A DNA stretch of 64,000 bases, taken from positions 1 through 64,000 of the forward strand of contig DASYYB010000006.1 of assembly GCA_035934235.1 (NCBI GenBank), given 5' to 3'. Source of the stretch: REEB95 sp035934235 (GTDB lineage: Bacteria; Pseudomonadota; Alphaproteobacteria; ATCC43930; CGMCC-115725). The translations under genes were made by a program, and so were the position numbers. The notes beneath the pieces were generated by a model, which was not told the origin of the DNA, ran no database searches, and saw only the letters and a list, made by a program, of their open reading frames with translations. The stretch's first letter is position 1. Each line of letters begins with the position of its first letter. Shown in pieces: positions 37,985 through 47,203 of the stretch.

Positions 37985-39646
37985 TCAGGGGGTAAAGCGC
38001 TTGGCGGCGTAGTTGGCCATCTCGCTCGCGATGTGGCTTTCGCCCATGACGACGCGCCCGACGCCGTGATGCTTGAGCCATTCGGCCTCGTCGCGGCTGT
38101 GGGTGCGGGCGACGACGTCGAGCTTGGGATTGATCGCGTGCGCGGCCGCGAGAATGCGGCGCACCGCGCTTTTGTCCGGAACCGCGATCACCAACAGCCG
38201 CGCACGATCCGGTCCGGCGGCTTCGAACACTTCCGGCCAGGCGGCGTCGCCATAGATCACCGGCACGCCTTCCTGCCGTAACTGCTCGGCGAAGCGCAGA
38301 TTCTGCTCGATCACGATATAGGGTACGCCCTGTTCGCGCAGCGACGCGGCGATGACGCTGCCGACACGGCCATGGCCGATTACGATGGCGTGGCCAACGA
38401 GCTCGGGTAGCGTGTGACGGCGTTTGATCTCATGCCGGCCGGCGTGCCATTTGCGCAGAAAGCCGACTTTTTCGAGCGGCGCGCCGAGCGCCTCGGCGAC
38501 GTGCAGCATCAGCGGTTGCAGCAGAATCGAAATCAGCGCTGCCGCCAGCACGAGGCTGCGGCCGTCGCCCGGCAACAGGCCGCTGCTCGCCGCCGCACCG
38601 CTGAGGATGAACGAGAATTCGCCGATCTGCGCCAGCAAGGCCGCAACTTCGAGCGCGCTGCGCGGCGCCGCGCTCAGCACGAACAGGACGATCAGCGTGA
38701 CCAGCGCATTGCCGACGATCACCATCGCGGTCACCGCCGCCACCTGGAGCGGCGCGCGTAGCAGCACGCCAGGGTCGAACAGCATGCCGACCGAGACGAA
38801 GAAAAGCACCGTGAAGATCTGCTGCACAGGCAGGGATTCGCCGGCGGCCTGATGGCTGACGTCGGACTCCGCGATGATGATGCCGGCGAAGAAGGCGCCC
38901 AAGGCCGGCGACACGCCGACGAGCGCGGCGGCGAGATAGGCGATGCCGAGTGCCGACACGATCACCGCCAGGCGGAACAGTTCGCGCGAGCCGTCGCGCG
39001 CCGTCAGCGTCAAGAGCCAGGGAATGAATCGCCGGCCGAGCGGCAGCATGACGGCGGCGAACACCGCCGCTTCGACCACCTTGCTTGCGCCGACGCTGAT
39101 CGGGTCGTGCCCGAACGCGAACGGCGATTGTGTGCCACCCGGCAGGACGACCAGCACCAGGACAACGACCAGGTCCTGCATCACGAGCCAGCCGAGCGCG
39201 ATGCGTCCGGCTTCGGTCATCAACCGGCCGCGCTCTTCGAGAGCGCGCGTCGCCACCACGGTGCTGGCCACGGCAAGGCACATTGCCAGCGCCGCCGCCG
39301 GTTCGGTGCCGAAGCCGATCAGCCGCGCAACGCCGAAGCCAAGCGCGAAGGACAGGGCGATTTGCAGCAACGCGCCGGGCACGGCGACGCGCCACACGGC
39401 GCGCAGATCGGCGACCGAGAAATGCAGGCCGACGCCGAACAGCAGCAGCACGACGCCGATCTGCGCCAGTTCCTCGACCGCGTGCGGATCGGCGACCAAC
39501 CCGGGTGTCGATGGCCCGACCACGACGCCGGCCAGCAAATAGCCGACGATCGGCGGCAGGCGGACCGCCCGTGCGGCGAGGCCGCCGACATAGGCGACGG
39601 CCAAGCCGACAAGCAGGGTGATGACGAGCGACGGCGCGCTATCCAT
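37985..39646 (-). CDS. KefB/YbaL-type monovalent cation:proton antiporter
   Basis: A 553-residue protein from the ATG at 39646. Twelve or so membrane helices occupy about residues 1-390 (start LVITLLVGLAVAYVGGLAA; ion site FGVGLHFSVADLRAV). A C-terminal TrkA-N (RCK) domain (about 410-553) binds nucleotide: AIVIGHGRVGSVIAASL. It lies between hyfI (65 bp) and coxD (64 bp) on the same strand, so it is likely part of the same functional block and may balance ions moved by the Hyf-like complex. An upstream in-frame start at 39829 overlaps hyfI and is not used. Confidence 0.85.
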   Translation of the reverse strand: MDSAPSLVITLLVGLAVAYVGGLAARAVRLPPIVGYLLAGVVVGPSTPGLVADPHAVEELAQIGVVLLLFGVGLHFSVADLRAVWRVAVPGALLQIALSFALGFGVARLIGFGTEPAAALAMCLAVASTVVATRALEERGRLMTEAGRIALGWLVMQDLVVVLVLVVLPGGTQSPFAFGHDPISVGASKVVEAAVFAAVMLPLGRRFIPWLLTLTARDGSRELFRLAVIVSALGIAYLAAALVGVSPALGAFFAGIIIAESDVSHQAAGESLPVQQIFTVLFFVSVGMLFDPGVLLRAPLQVAAVTAMVIVGNALVTLIVLFVLSAAPRSALEVAALLAQIGEFSFILSGAAASSGLLPGDGRSLVLAAALISILLQPLMLHVAEALGAPLEKVGFLRKWHAGRHEIKRRHTLPELVGHAIVIGHGRVGSVIAASLREQGVPYIVIEQNLRFAEQLRQEGVPVIYGDAAWPEVFEAAGPDRARLLVIAVPDKSAVRRILAAAHAINPKLDVVARTHSRDEAEWLKHHGVGRVVMGESHIASEMANYAAKRFTP

Positions 39647-39711
39647 GCCGTGAAAGCATGCAGGACGGCGCGGGCGCTGGCTAGCGCGGCAGCGGTGGCG
39701 GGGCGACTCGA

Positions 39712-40230
39712 CTAAGTCTGGGCTTCGAGCAGGGCAAGCAAGCCCTTGAGCAAATCCATCGGCCGCGGCGGGCAGCCGCGGATATGTAAGTCGATCGGCA
39801 CCACCGCGCCAATCCCGCCGGCGACACACACTGGGCTACCGGCGAAGATGCCGCCGTCGACGGAGCAATCGCCGACTGCGACCACCCACTTCGGATCGGG
39901 CGTGGCGCGCCAGGCGCGCTCGAGCGCCTCACGCATGTTGCGCGTCAGCGGTCCGGTCAGCAGCAGAACGTCCGCGTGGCGTGGTGAGGCGACGAAGCGG
40001 ATGCCGAAGCGTTCGAGATCATAGAAGGCGTTGTTGAGTGCGTGGATCTCGAGTTCGCAACCGTTGCACGAGCCGGTGTCGATTTCGCGGATCGACAGAC
40101 TGCGGCCGAGGCGGCGCCGCGCCGCGCGTTCGAGCGCATGTGTGAGCTCTTTGATCGCCGCGCTGTCGGGCGACGGCGCGGTCTCGGTGAGAGGCGGGTG
40201 AATTATGCCCTGGAAGATGTGCCTGCGCAT
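39712..40230 (-). CDS. hyfI: Hydrogenase-4-type small subunit HyfI/NuoB-like
   Basis: A 172-residue NuoB/HycG-like subunit that holds one [4Fe-4S] cluster: Cys55 and Cys58 (GSCNGCE), Cys122 (GDCSVDGG) and Cys153 (RGCPPRP), all present. It would pass electrons to or from the HyfG partner. It is the last gene of the hyf operon and starts 7 bp after hyfG. A longer in-frame start at 40389 lies inside hyfG and is rejected. Confidence 0.88.
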   Translation of the reverse strand: MRRHIFQGIIHPPLTETAPSPDSAAIKELTHALERAARRRLGRSLSIREIDTGSCNGCELEIHALNNAFYDLERFGIRFVASPRHADVLLLTGPLTRNMREALERAWRATPDPKWVVAVGDCSVDGGIFAGSPVCVAGGIGAVVPIDLHIRGCPPRPMDLLKGLLALLEAQT

Positions 40231-40237
40231 CGCCGCT

Positions 40238-41728
40238 TCAGAGATCGTGCCCCGCGTAGGAGCAGTTGAACGATTTGTTGCACAGTGGGAAGTCGGCGAC
40301 GATGTTGCCTTCGATCGCGGCTTCGAGCAGCGGCCACTGGAACCACGACGGATCGCGCAGGTGGCAGCGCGCGATGGAGTTGTCGGCATTGAGCCGCAAC
40401 CAGACCAGAATGTCGCCGCGGAAACCTTCGACGACCGCTAGGCCTTCGCCGGCCTCACCGCCGATCAGCAGCTCCGTGCAGAACGGACCCACAGGCAAAC
40501 GCGCGAGGATCTCCTCGACCAGATCCAGGCTCTGTTCCGCCTCGCGGATGCGGATCCAGACGCGGGCGTTGACGTCACCGTCGCTGCGGCAAGGCACGAC
40601 GAAGCGCAGGTGGTTGTACGGCGGGTAAGCCAGATCGCGTCGCGCGTCGAAATCGCGGCCCGACGCGCGGCCGACATAGCCCCCAGCGCCGTATTGCCGC
40701 GCCAGCTCGGGTTTCAAATAGCCGGCGCCAACCGTGCGGTCCTGCAGCGAAGCGGTATCGTCGTAAAGCTTGATCAACGGCGGAAAGCGCCGGCGCACTT
40801 CGGCGAGCAGCGCGCGGATAGCTGCGATGGCCGTGTCGTTGAGATCGCACGCCACACCGCCGGGCACGACGCAATCGCGCATCAGCCGGTGACCGAAGGC
40901 CGCGTCGGCGGCGCGCAGCACACGCTCGCGCAGCACGCCGGTATGCGCGTGCATCAGCGCAAACGACGCGTCATTGCAGATCGCGCCGATGTCGCCGAAA
41001 TGGTTTGCCAGGCGCTCGACCTCGGCCATCAGCGCGCGCAGCCAAACCGCGCGTGGTGGCGGTTCGACTTCAAGTGCAGCCTCGGCGGCGCGAGCGAAGG
41101 CGATGGCATAGGAGACGGTGCTGTCGCCCGAGGTGCGGCCGGCAAGGTGCGCGCCGCGTTCGAGCGTCGCGCCTGCCATCAAGCTCTCGATGCCCTTGTG
41201 CACATAGCCGAGCCGCTCTTCCAGCCGCACCACAGTCTCGCCGCCGGCATGGAAGCGGAAATTGCCGGGCTCGATGATGCCGGCGTGGATCGGGCCGACG
41301 ACGATGCGATGCACGCCTTCGCCCTCGGCCTCGCGGAACTCATAGGGTGCGCGAGCTTCACGTCGTGAATTTTCCCACTTGCCGTGATCGAGCCATGGCC
41401 GCGGGTCGCTCGCGCCATCGGCGATCAGGCCATAAAGGTCGCGCATCGCGCGCTCGAGCCGCTGCGCCGGCGGATGCAGCGCGCCGACCGAAGGAAAGTG
41501 CCCATCGGGGCACGCGAAGGTGAGCACTGCGATCTTGCCGTTGTCGCCGTCGCGCAGCGTCATGTGTGCCGCGTCGCGCTCGCCCCACAAGCCGAGCAAC
41601 GTCGCACGCTCGTCAGCGAGCGTATGTGCCGCATGCTCCCATGCCGCCCTGTCGACGATCGCGCGCGGCATCGGCCGATGCTCGGCGACACGTTGGCCAT
41701 TGGCGAGAATCTCGTCGAGGACGGTCAT
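40238..41728 (-). CDS. hyfG: Hydrogenase-4 large-subunit-like protein HyfG, no NiFe ligands
   Basis: A 496-residue NuoC-NuoD-type fusion. The N-terminal NuoC-like part runs to about 135. The catalytic-subunit part shows GPIHAGIIEPGNFRFH and RLGYVHKGIESLM as in HycE. The first NiFe motif R-x-C-G-x-C is replaced by RTSGDS at 198-203 (both Cys to Ser). The second motif DPCxxC is SFNCSYAGHD at the C-terminus with a single Cys (489). It therefore cannot bind a NiFe centre in the usual way and is not expected to be a hydrogenase. It probably serves as a NuoD-like coupling subunit. Confidence 0.9.
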   Translation of the reverse strand: MTVLDEILANGQRVAEHRPMPRAIVDRAAWEHAAHTLADERATLLGLWGERDAAHMTLRDGDNGKIAVLTFACPDGHFPSVGALHPPAQRLERAMRDLYGLIADGASDPRPWLDHGKWENSRREARAPYEFREAEGEGVHRIVVGPIHAGIIEPGNFRFHAGGETVVRLEERLGYVHKGIESLMAGATLERGAHLAGRTSGDSTVSYAIAFARAAEAALEVEPPPRAVWLRALMAEVERLANHFGDIGAICNDASFALMHAHTGVLRERVLRAADAAFGHRLMRDCVVPGGVACDLNDTAIAAIRALLAEVRRRFPPLIKLYDDTASLQDRTVGAGYLKPELARQYGAGGYVGRASGRDFDARRDLAYPPYNHLRFVVPCRSDGDVNARVWIRIREAEQSLDLVEEILARLPVGPFCTELLIGGEAGEGLAVVEGFRGDILVWLRLNADNSIARCHLRDPSWFQWPLLEAAIEGNIVADFPLCNKSFNCSYAGHDL

Positions 41729-41734
41729 CGCACC

Positions 41735-43189
41735 TTATCCGAGCAGCTGCGAGACATGCTGGAACCAGACGACGAGCTGAGGCGGCAGGTAGAGACCAGC
41801 TGCCAATACCAGCGCCAAATGGGCGAATTGCGGAACATAGGACGCCTTGACCGGGTGGTTTTGGCCGCGCGGTTCGCCGAAGGCGATCCCGTTGAGGCGC
41901 AGCACCAGCGCGCCGAATGCGACCAACAGGCCGAAGACCAGCAAGACCGCCAACAGCGGCGCGCGCGCGAACGTCGAGCTCACCATCAGGAATTCGCTCA
42001 TGAAGATGCCAAGCGGCGGCAAGCCGGCGATGGCGACGACTCCGGCGACCAGGCTCCAGCCGAGCCAGGGATGCGTCTCCGTCAGGCCGCCAATGTCGGC
42101 GATGCGCTGCGTGCCTTTGGCTTGTGCGACGTGGCCGACCGCGAAAAAGATGCCGGACTTGGTCAGGCTGTGCATGGTCATGTGCAGCAGGCCGGCGAAA
42201 TTCGCCAGCGGCCCTCCCATGCCGAAGGCGAAAGTGATGATGCCCATGTGCTCGATCGACGAATACGCGAACAGCCGCTTGATGTCGCGCCGGCGATAAA
42301 GCATGAACGCGGCGAAGATCAGCGAGACGAGGCCCAGCGTCACCATCAGCGGTCCGGGCGCGACCGCTGCCGCGTTCGCTGCCATCAGCATCTTGAAGCG
42401 TAGCACCGCATAGAGCGCGACGTTGAGCAGCAGGCCCGACAGCACCGCCGAGATCGGCGTCGGACCTTCAGCATGGGCGTCGGGCAGCCAGGCATGCAGC
42501 GGCGCCAGGCCGACCTTGGTGCCGTAGCCCAGAAGCAGGAAGATGAAGGCAACGTTGAGCAACGCCGGATCGAATTTTGCGGCGTGAGCGATCAGCTTGG
42601 TCCACACCATGGCGTCGAGGCCTTCGCCGATCACCGCTTGCGCCGCAACGTAGACCAAGATGGTGCCGAACAGCGCCAGGGCGATTCCGACGCTGCCGAG
42701 GATGAAGTACTTCCACGCGGCTTCGAGCGCCTCGTGGGTGCGGTAGATGCCGACCATAAGTATCGTCGTCAGCGTCGCGCATTCGATCGCGACCCACATC
42801 AGGCCGATGTTGTTGGCGACCAGCGCCACGTTCATGGCGCACATCAGCAGCTGATACATGGCGTGGTAGAAGCGCAGATAGGTCGGTGTCAGTCGCCTGG
42901 TTTCGAGTTCGTGGCCGACATAGCTGGCGCTGAATACGCTCGTCGTGAAGCCGACGAAGGTATTGAGTGCGATGAAAACGACGTTGAGGTCATCGACCAG
43001 CAAGTACGCGCCGGGTGCGGGGTGCGGCGCGAACAGGAGCGCCAGCGCGGCGAGGAAAGTCAAAAACGCGGCGGCGATGTTGAGCCGCGCGGTCAGCCGA
43101 TAGCCGGGTAGCAGCGCCAACAACACCGCCGCCGCGAATGGAATCAGGATCACCAGCTCGACATGCGCCAACAGGGCCAAGCCGCTCAT
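41735..43189 (-). CDS. hyfF: Hydrogenase-4-type membrane subunit HyfF (NuoN/L-like)
   Basis: A 484-residue proton-translocating antiporter-like subunit with about 13-14 membrane helices. Key features are the Glu in LMWVAIECATLTTIL, the Lys-rich core GYGTKVGLAPLHAWLPDAHAEGP and FAYSSIEHMG, all in the Mrp/Nuo ion channel pattern. It starts in a 4-bp overlap with hyfE and ends 6 bp before hyfG. Confidence 0.9.
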   Translation of the reverse strand: MSGLALLAHVELVILIPFAAAVLLALLPGYRLTARLNIAAAFLTFLAALALLFAPHPAPGAYLLVDDLNVVFIALNTFVGFTTSVFSASYVGHELETRRLTPTYLRFYHAMYQLLMCAMNVALVANNIGLMWVAIECATLTTILMVGIYRTHEALEAAWKYFILGSVGIALALFGTILVYVAAQAVIGEGLDAMVWTKLIAHAAKFDPALLNVAFIFLLLGYGTKVGLAPLHAWLPDAHAEGPTPISAVLSGLLLNVALYAVLRFKMLMAANAAAVAPGPLMVTLGLVSLIFAAFMLYRRRDIKRLFAYSSIEHMGIITFAFGMGGPLANFAGLLHMTMHSLTKSGIFFAVGHVAQAKGTQRIADIGGLTETHPWLGWSLVAGVVAIAGLPPLGIFMSEFLMVSSTFARAPLLAVLLVFGLLVAFGALVLRLNGIAFGEPRGQNHPVKASYVPQFAHLALVLAAGLYLPPQLVVWFQHVSQLLG

Positions 43190-43848
43190 CGCCGCTCTCC
43201 GCGGAACTGATCGAGCACGGCGAGTTCGACGGAGTCGAAGCGCTCGCGGATGCGAAACAGGAAGATGCCGATGACGATGAAGGCGATAAGGATCGAAAAG
43301 GCTACACTTATTTCAACGACGAGCGGCATGCCTTTAGCGCCAGCCGCCGCTAGGATCAGGCCGTTTTCGAGAGACATGAATCCGACGACCTGACTCACGG
43401 CGTTACGCCGCGTCACCATAATGAGCAGACCCAAAAGCACGACGGCAAGGGCGAAGGCCAAGTCCTCGCGCGCGATCGGTGCCGCCGTCACGGTCACGCG
43501 CAGCATCACCACCATCGACAGCGCCACCAGTGCCATGCCGGCGAGCATCGTCGGGCCGATACCGACGACGGTCTCGATCTCGCGATGAATGCCAAGCCGT
43601 TCGATGATCCGGCGCAGCGCCAACGGGATGACGATTGCTTTGAAGCCGAGCGCCAGCGCCGCGGTGACGTAAAGGTGCGGCGCATTCTGAATGTTAGCCT
43701 GCCACGCGACCGCAAGCGCCAACACCAGCGCGTGCAGCGCGTAGACGTTGAGCAGCGATGTGAGCCGATCCTGGTAGAGCAGCATGAAGCTCACCAGCAC
43801 GAGACCGCCGGCGAGGAGATGCGAGGTATCAAAAGCAAGGTTGGGCAT
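43186..43848 (-). CDS. hyfE: Hydrogenase-4-type membrane subunit HyfE
   Basis: A 220-residue protein with six or so membrane helices, NuoK-like in its second half (AVSQVVGFMSLENGLILAAAG carries the conserved Glu). It starts at the last base of the hyfC stop and overlaps hyfF by 4 bp. HyfE is typical of hydrogenase-4/formate hydrogenlyase-2-like complexes. Confidence 0.88.
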   Translation of the reverse strand: MPNLAFDTSHLLAGGLVLVSFMLLYQDRLTSLLNVYALHALVLALAVAWQANIQNAPHLYVTAALALGFKAIVIPLALRRIIERLGIHREIETVVGIGPTMLAGMALVALSMVVMLRVTVTAAPIAREDLAFALAVVLLGLLIMVTRRNAVSQVVGFMSLENGLILAAAGAKGMPLVVEISVAFSILIAFIVIGIFLFRIRERFDSVELAVLDQFRGERR

Positions 43849-44804
43849 CAGAAGCTTCCTGAGACGAAGCGCAAGAGCGTGCCGAGCAATCCCAGCATCA
43901 ACGCGGCGCCGACGAACTGCGGCACGCGGAAGACGCGCATCTTGGCGATCGCAGTTTCGAACACCGCCAGCAGGCCGCCGCCGATGGCGAGCTTGGCAAC
44001 GTAAGCGCCGACACCAACGACCAGCGCCGCCGCGCCAGCTTCGGGCGGGGCGATGCTCCAGGGCGCGAAGATGCAGGCGATCAGCGAGACGTACAGCAGC
44101 AGCTTGAGTGCCGAGGCGAGCTCGATCAGCGCCAGGTGGCGGCCGGAATATTCCAGCACCATCGCCTCATGCACCATCGTGAGCTCGAGATGCGTCGCCG
44201 GATTGTCGACCGGAATGCGCGCGTTCTCGGCGAGCGCGACGATGACGAGCGCGAATAGGGCGAGCGCGAGCGACACGCGCACGCCGACCATGGGCGAATT
44301 CAACACGCCGGCGATGGTCGAAAGCTGGGTCGAGCCGGCGATCAGCGCCAGCGTGAAGACAATCATCAGCATCGCCGGCTCGGCGAGCGAGGCGATCATC
44401 ACCTCGCGGCTCGAGCCGATGCCGCCGAAGCTGGTGCCGACATCCATGCCGGCGAGCGCCAAGAAAAACCGAGCGCTCGCGAGCAGCGCGGTGATGGCGA
44501 TGAGATCGGCCGACCAGCTGAACAACAGGCCGGTGGCGAAAGTCGGTACCAGCGCCGTCGCCACCCAGGTTGCGGCGAAGATCAGGTAAGGTGCGACGCG
44601 AAACAGCCAGCTTGCGTTCTCTGCCAGCACCACGTCCTTGCGGATGAGCCGCGACAGATCGCGATAGGGCTGGATGATCGAGGCGCCGCGGCGACGCGTC
44701 AGCCGCGCCTTGCATTTGCGCACGAGGCCGACCAGACCCGGCGCCAGCAACAGCACCACCAGCATCTGCGCGAACTGCACGGCGAAATCGTGGATCAGAG
44801 CCAT
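43848..44804 (-). CDS. hyfC: Hydrogenase-4-type membrane subunit HyfC (NuoH-like)
   Basis: A 318-residue NuoH/HycD-like subunit with about eight helices. The signature RIPVDNPATHLELTMVHEAM, with the acidic residues thought to link quinone or cluster chemistry to ion movement, is intact; GLVGLVRKCKARLTRRRGAS matches the family N-terminal loop. It overlaps hyfB by 10 bp. Confidence 0.9.
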   Translation of the reverse strand: MALIHDFAVQFAQMLVVLLLAPGLVGLVRKCKARLTRRRGASIIQPYRDLSRLIRKDVVLAENASWLFRVAPYLIFAATWVATALVPTFATGLLFSWSADLIAITALLASARFFLALAGMDVGTSFGGIGSSREVMIASLAEPAMLMIVFTLALIAGSTQLSTIAGVLNSPMVGVRVSLALALFALVIVALAENARIPVDNPATHLELTMVHEAMVLEYSGRHLALIELASALKLLLYVSLIACIFAPWSIAPPEAGAAALVVGVGAYVAKLAIGGGLLAVFETAIAKMRVFRVPQFVGAALMLGLLGTLLRFVSGSF

Positions 44805-46804
44805 ATCGCCAGCACCAGCAGCAGGATGACCAGCAGCGCGAACACCAGGCTCAGATATTTGCGGATAGTGAGGAACTGGAGTTGGTTGAGGTGGCCCGCC
44901 GTGGTCGCAATCGAACCTTCAATAGGCGCGTAGAACCAGTCCCAGATCAGATCGCGGAGGCTCACGTGCAACACAGCCGGCCGTGCGTCGCCCGGCGGCG
45001 GCATCTCGACGCGCTCGCGCGCGCGGAAGGCGAGGGTGCCGTAGACCCGGCGGATCGGCTGGGCGAAGCTCGCAGCGGTGTATTGCGTCAGCGGGCTGGG
45101 ATCGGGCGTGCCGCAATCCCACGCCGCCGCGCGCCGCAGCGCGCGCGATGCGAAATTGTGGATGGCCCAGGCTGCAATCAAGCCAGCGAAGCCGATAAAG
45201 ACGAAGACCAGAAGGCCGTCATAGGAACTGCGGCTGGCCGCGACCGGCACGATGCTGAGCCACGGATCGCTCGCCTGCACCGGCATACGGCCGCCGATCA
45301 GCGCCTGGCTCACCGGCGCCAGGGCGTCGATGACGAAGCCAGGCAAAATGCCTGCGAGCAGGCACAGCGCGGCGAGAATGAACATGGCCGTTAGCGAGAA
45401 ACGGTCGGTTTCGGTAGCCTTTTCGGCAACGGACGAGCGCGGCCGGCCGAGGAAGGTGACGCCGTAAGCCTTGACGAAGCACGCCGCCGCCAACGCCGCC
45501 GCCAGCGCGAGCAGCGCGCCGACGCCGGGTACCAGGATTTTGAGGCCCCATTGCGGCACTGCCGGGCTCAGGAGGATGGCCTGGAAGGTGAGCCACTCGG
45601 AGACGAAGCCGTTGAGCGGCGGCAGCGCAGAAATCGCGACGCAGCCGATCAGGAAGGCGAAAGCGGCATACGGCATGCGATGAATGAGGCCGCCCAGATG
45701 CTCCATGTCGCGCTCGCCGGTGGCGGTCAGCACCGATCCGGCGCCAAAGAACAGCAGGCTCTTGAACAGAGAATGGTTGAAGACGTGGAACAACGCCGCT
45801 GTGAGCGCGAGCGCCGCGGCGAGCGGCATGGCATTGGCCTTGAATCCCATCGCCAGTCCGACGCCGATGAAGACGATGCCGATGTTCTCGACCGTGTGAT
45901 ACGCAAGCAGCCGTTTGAGGTCATGCTGCATCAGGGCATAGAGCACGCCCAACACGGTGGTGATGCCGGCCAGCGCCAGGACCGTCATGCTCGACCACCA
46001 GCTCGGCACACCGAGCAGGTCGAGCACGATGCGGATGAAGCCGTAGACCGCCACCTTGGTCATGACGCCGCTCATCAGCGCCGAGACATGGCTCGGCGCC
46101 GCTGGATGGGCGAGCGGCAGCCAGACATGCAGCGGCACCAGGCCGGCTTTCGATCCGGCGCCCAGCAGCGCCAACGTCAGAACGAGTGCGGCGATGAGCG
46201 GTCCGTGCTGGCCTGCACGCATGACCTCGAAGGCATAGCCGCCTGTCGACCCTGCGAGCAGGCCGAAGCAGAGCATCAGCGTGAAGGTGCCGAAGCTCGC
46301 CATCACCAGATAGATGAAACCGGCGCGGCGATTGTCGGCGTCGCGATGATGCGCCATGACCAGCGCCCACGATGTCAGCGACATGAACTCCCAACACAAA
46401 AGGAATGTGAAGGCGTCGTCGGCGATCACCACCAGGTTCATGGCGGCGACGAAGGCGGGGTAGAACGGCAGCACACGGTGTGGCGCTTCTTCGTGCGCGC
46501 CGTAGCCAAGGGCGTAGAGGCTGGCGGCAGCACCGCCGAGATCGACGACGACAAGGAAGAAGGCGCTGAGCGCGTCGATGCGAAAATGTGCGCCCAGCCA
46601 CGGCAGCGCCAGCGGCAGAACCAGCGTCGGCGCTGTGCTGCCGCTCAGAAGCTGCGCCAGCGCGGCGATGAGCGCGGCCGCGCAGGCAATCAGGCTGATG
46701 CCATATATCAAAGGTGTGCCGGCACGGCTGCGCGCGGTGGCGGCGCCGAGAACCGACGCAACCAGCAGTGCCGCGACGCAGGCGAGGATTATCACCAGCA
46801 TCAT
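44795..46804 (-). CDS. hyfB: Hydrogenase-4-type membrane subunit HyfB (NuoL-like)
   Basis: A 669-residue NuoL-like ion pump subunit with about 16 helices. The core Glu-Lys pattern appears in FLLCWEFMSLTSWALV and GSKAGLVPLHVWLPLAHPAAP. The ATG at 46804, reading MMLVIILACV, follows the XRE regulator by 4 bp; an in-frame start at 46852 lies inside that gene. First structural gene of the hyfB-C-E-F-G-I operon. No HyfA or HyfH ferredoxin-type gene is present between the members. Confidence 0.9.
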   Translation of the reverse strand: MMLVIILACVAALLVASVLGAATARSRAGTPLIYGISLIACAAALIAALAQLLSGSTAPTLVLPLALPWLGAHFRIDALSAFFLVVVDLGGAAASLYALGYGAHEEAPHRVLPFYPAFVAAMNLVVIADDAFTFLLCWEFMSLTSWALVMAHHRDADNRRAGFIYLVMASFGTFTLMLCFGLLAGSTGGYAFEVMRAGQHGPLIAALVLTLALLGAGSKAGLVPLHVWLPLAHPAAPSHVSALMSGVMTKVAVYGFIRIVLDLLGVPSWWSSMTVLALAGITTVLGVLYALMQHDLKRLLAYHTVENIGIVFIGVGLAMGFKANAMPLAAALALTAALFHVFNHSLFKSLLFFGAGSVLTATGERDMEHLGGLIHRMPYAAFAFLIGCVAISALPPLNGFVSEWLTFQAILLSPAVPQWGLKILVPGVGALLALAAALAAACFVKAYGVTFLGRPRSSVAEKATETDRFSLTAMFILAALCLLAGILPGFVIDALAPVSQALIGGRMPVQASDPWLSIVPVAASRSSYDGLLVFVFIGFAGLIAAWAIHNFASRALRRAAAWDCGTPDPSPLTQYTAASFAQPIRRVYGTLAFRARERVEMPPPGDARPAVLHVSLRDLIWDWFYAPIEGSIATTAGHLNQLQFLTIRKYLSLVFALLVILLLVLAIWL

Positions 46805-46808
46805 GCGG

Positions 46809-47066
46809 CTATTTTCGCTCCACAGCCTTGAGCCGTACGCCACGCCCACCATCGGCGCTAACCGCGCCTTCGCCGATCAGCTCGATGCCGGCAGCCGCCA
46901 GTGCTTCGACCAGCTTGGTCAATGAGTCGACGGTGCCGCGAATGACGCCATCGCTCGCCTCCATGCGTTGGATGGTCGGCACGGACAGGCCGCAGAGCTC
47001 GGCGAGCTTCTTCTGATCGATGCCGAGCAGGGCGCGCGCTGCCCGAAGCTGGGCAGCGGATATCAC
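46809..47066 (-). CDS. Small XRE-type DNA-binding regulator
   Basis: An 85-residue helix-turn-helix protein (ALLGIDQKKLAELCGLSVPT is the HTH). It starts at a GTG at 47066 and ends 4 bp before hyfB, so it is the leader gene of the hyf operon and the likely local regulator. Two inverted repeats lie just upstream of the start. The effector is unknown; the C-terminal part (ELIGEGAVSADGGRGVRL) has no recognisable ligand domain. Confidence 0.85.
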   Translation of the reverse strand: MISAAQLRAARALLGIDQKKLAELCGLSVPTIQRMEASDGVIRGTVDSLTKLVEALAAAGIELIGEGAVSADGGRGVRLKAVERK

Positions 47067-47080
47067 GGTTTAGCCATTGA

Positions 47081-47115
47081 AAGTGAGGTATAAAACATCA
47101 CTTATCATGGATAAG
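47081..47115 (-). promoter_or_regulatory. Candidate operator/promoter of the XRE-hyf operon
   Basis: Two inverted repeats: AAGTGA (47081-47086) with TCACTT (47098-47103), and the 6-3-6 palindrome CTTATCATGGATAAG (47101-47115). A TTATAC hexamer on the minus strand (47088-47093) lies inside the first repeat. They sit 15-49 bp before the XRE start, where an autorepressor would bind. Confidence 0.55.
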
Positions 47116-47203
47116 CCGTGACTCGGTCGGCGCGCAAGCGCAAAGCGCGCGACGGCCTGTCGCGATACCGCTGCCGCACTCGCGGCTGGATTTCGGTATG
47201 CCT

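Noticed and set aside
39712..46804. A functional NiFe hydrogenase-4 or formate hydrogenlyase
   Set aside because: HyfG lacks the NiFe cysteines, and there are no hyp maturation genes, no formate dehydrogenase and no HyfA/HyfH ferredoxin genes in the block.
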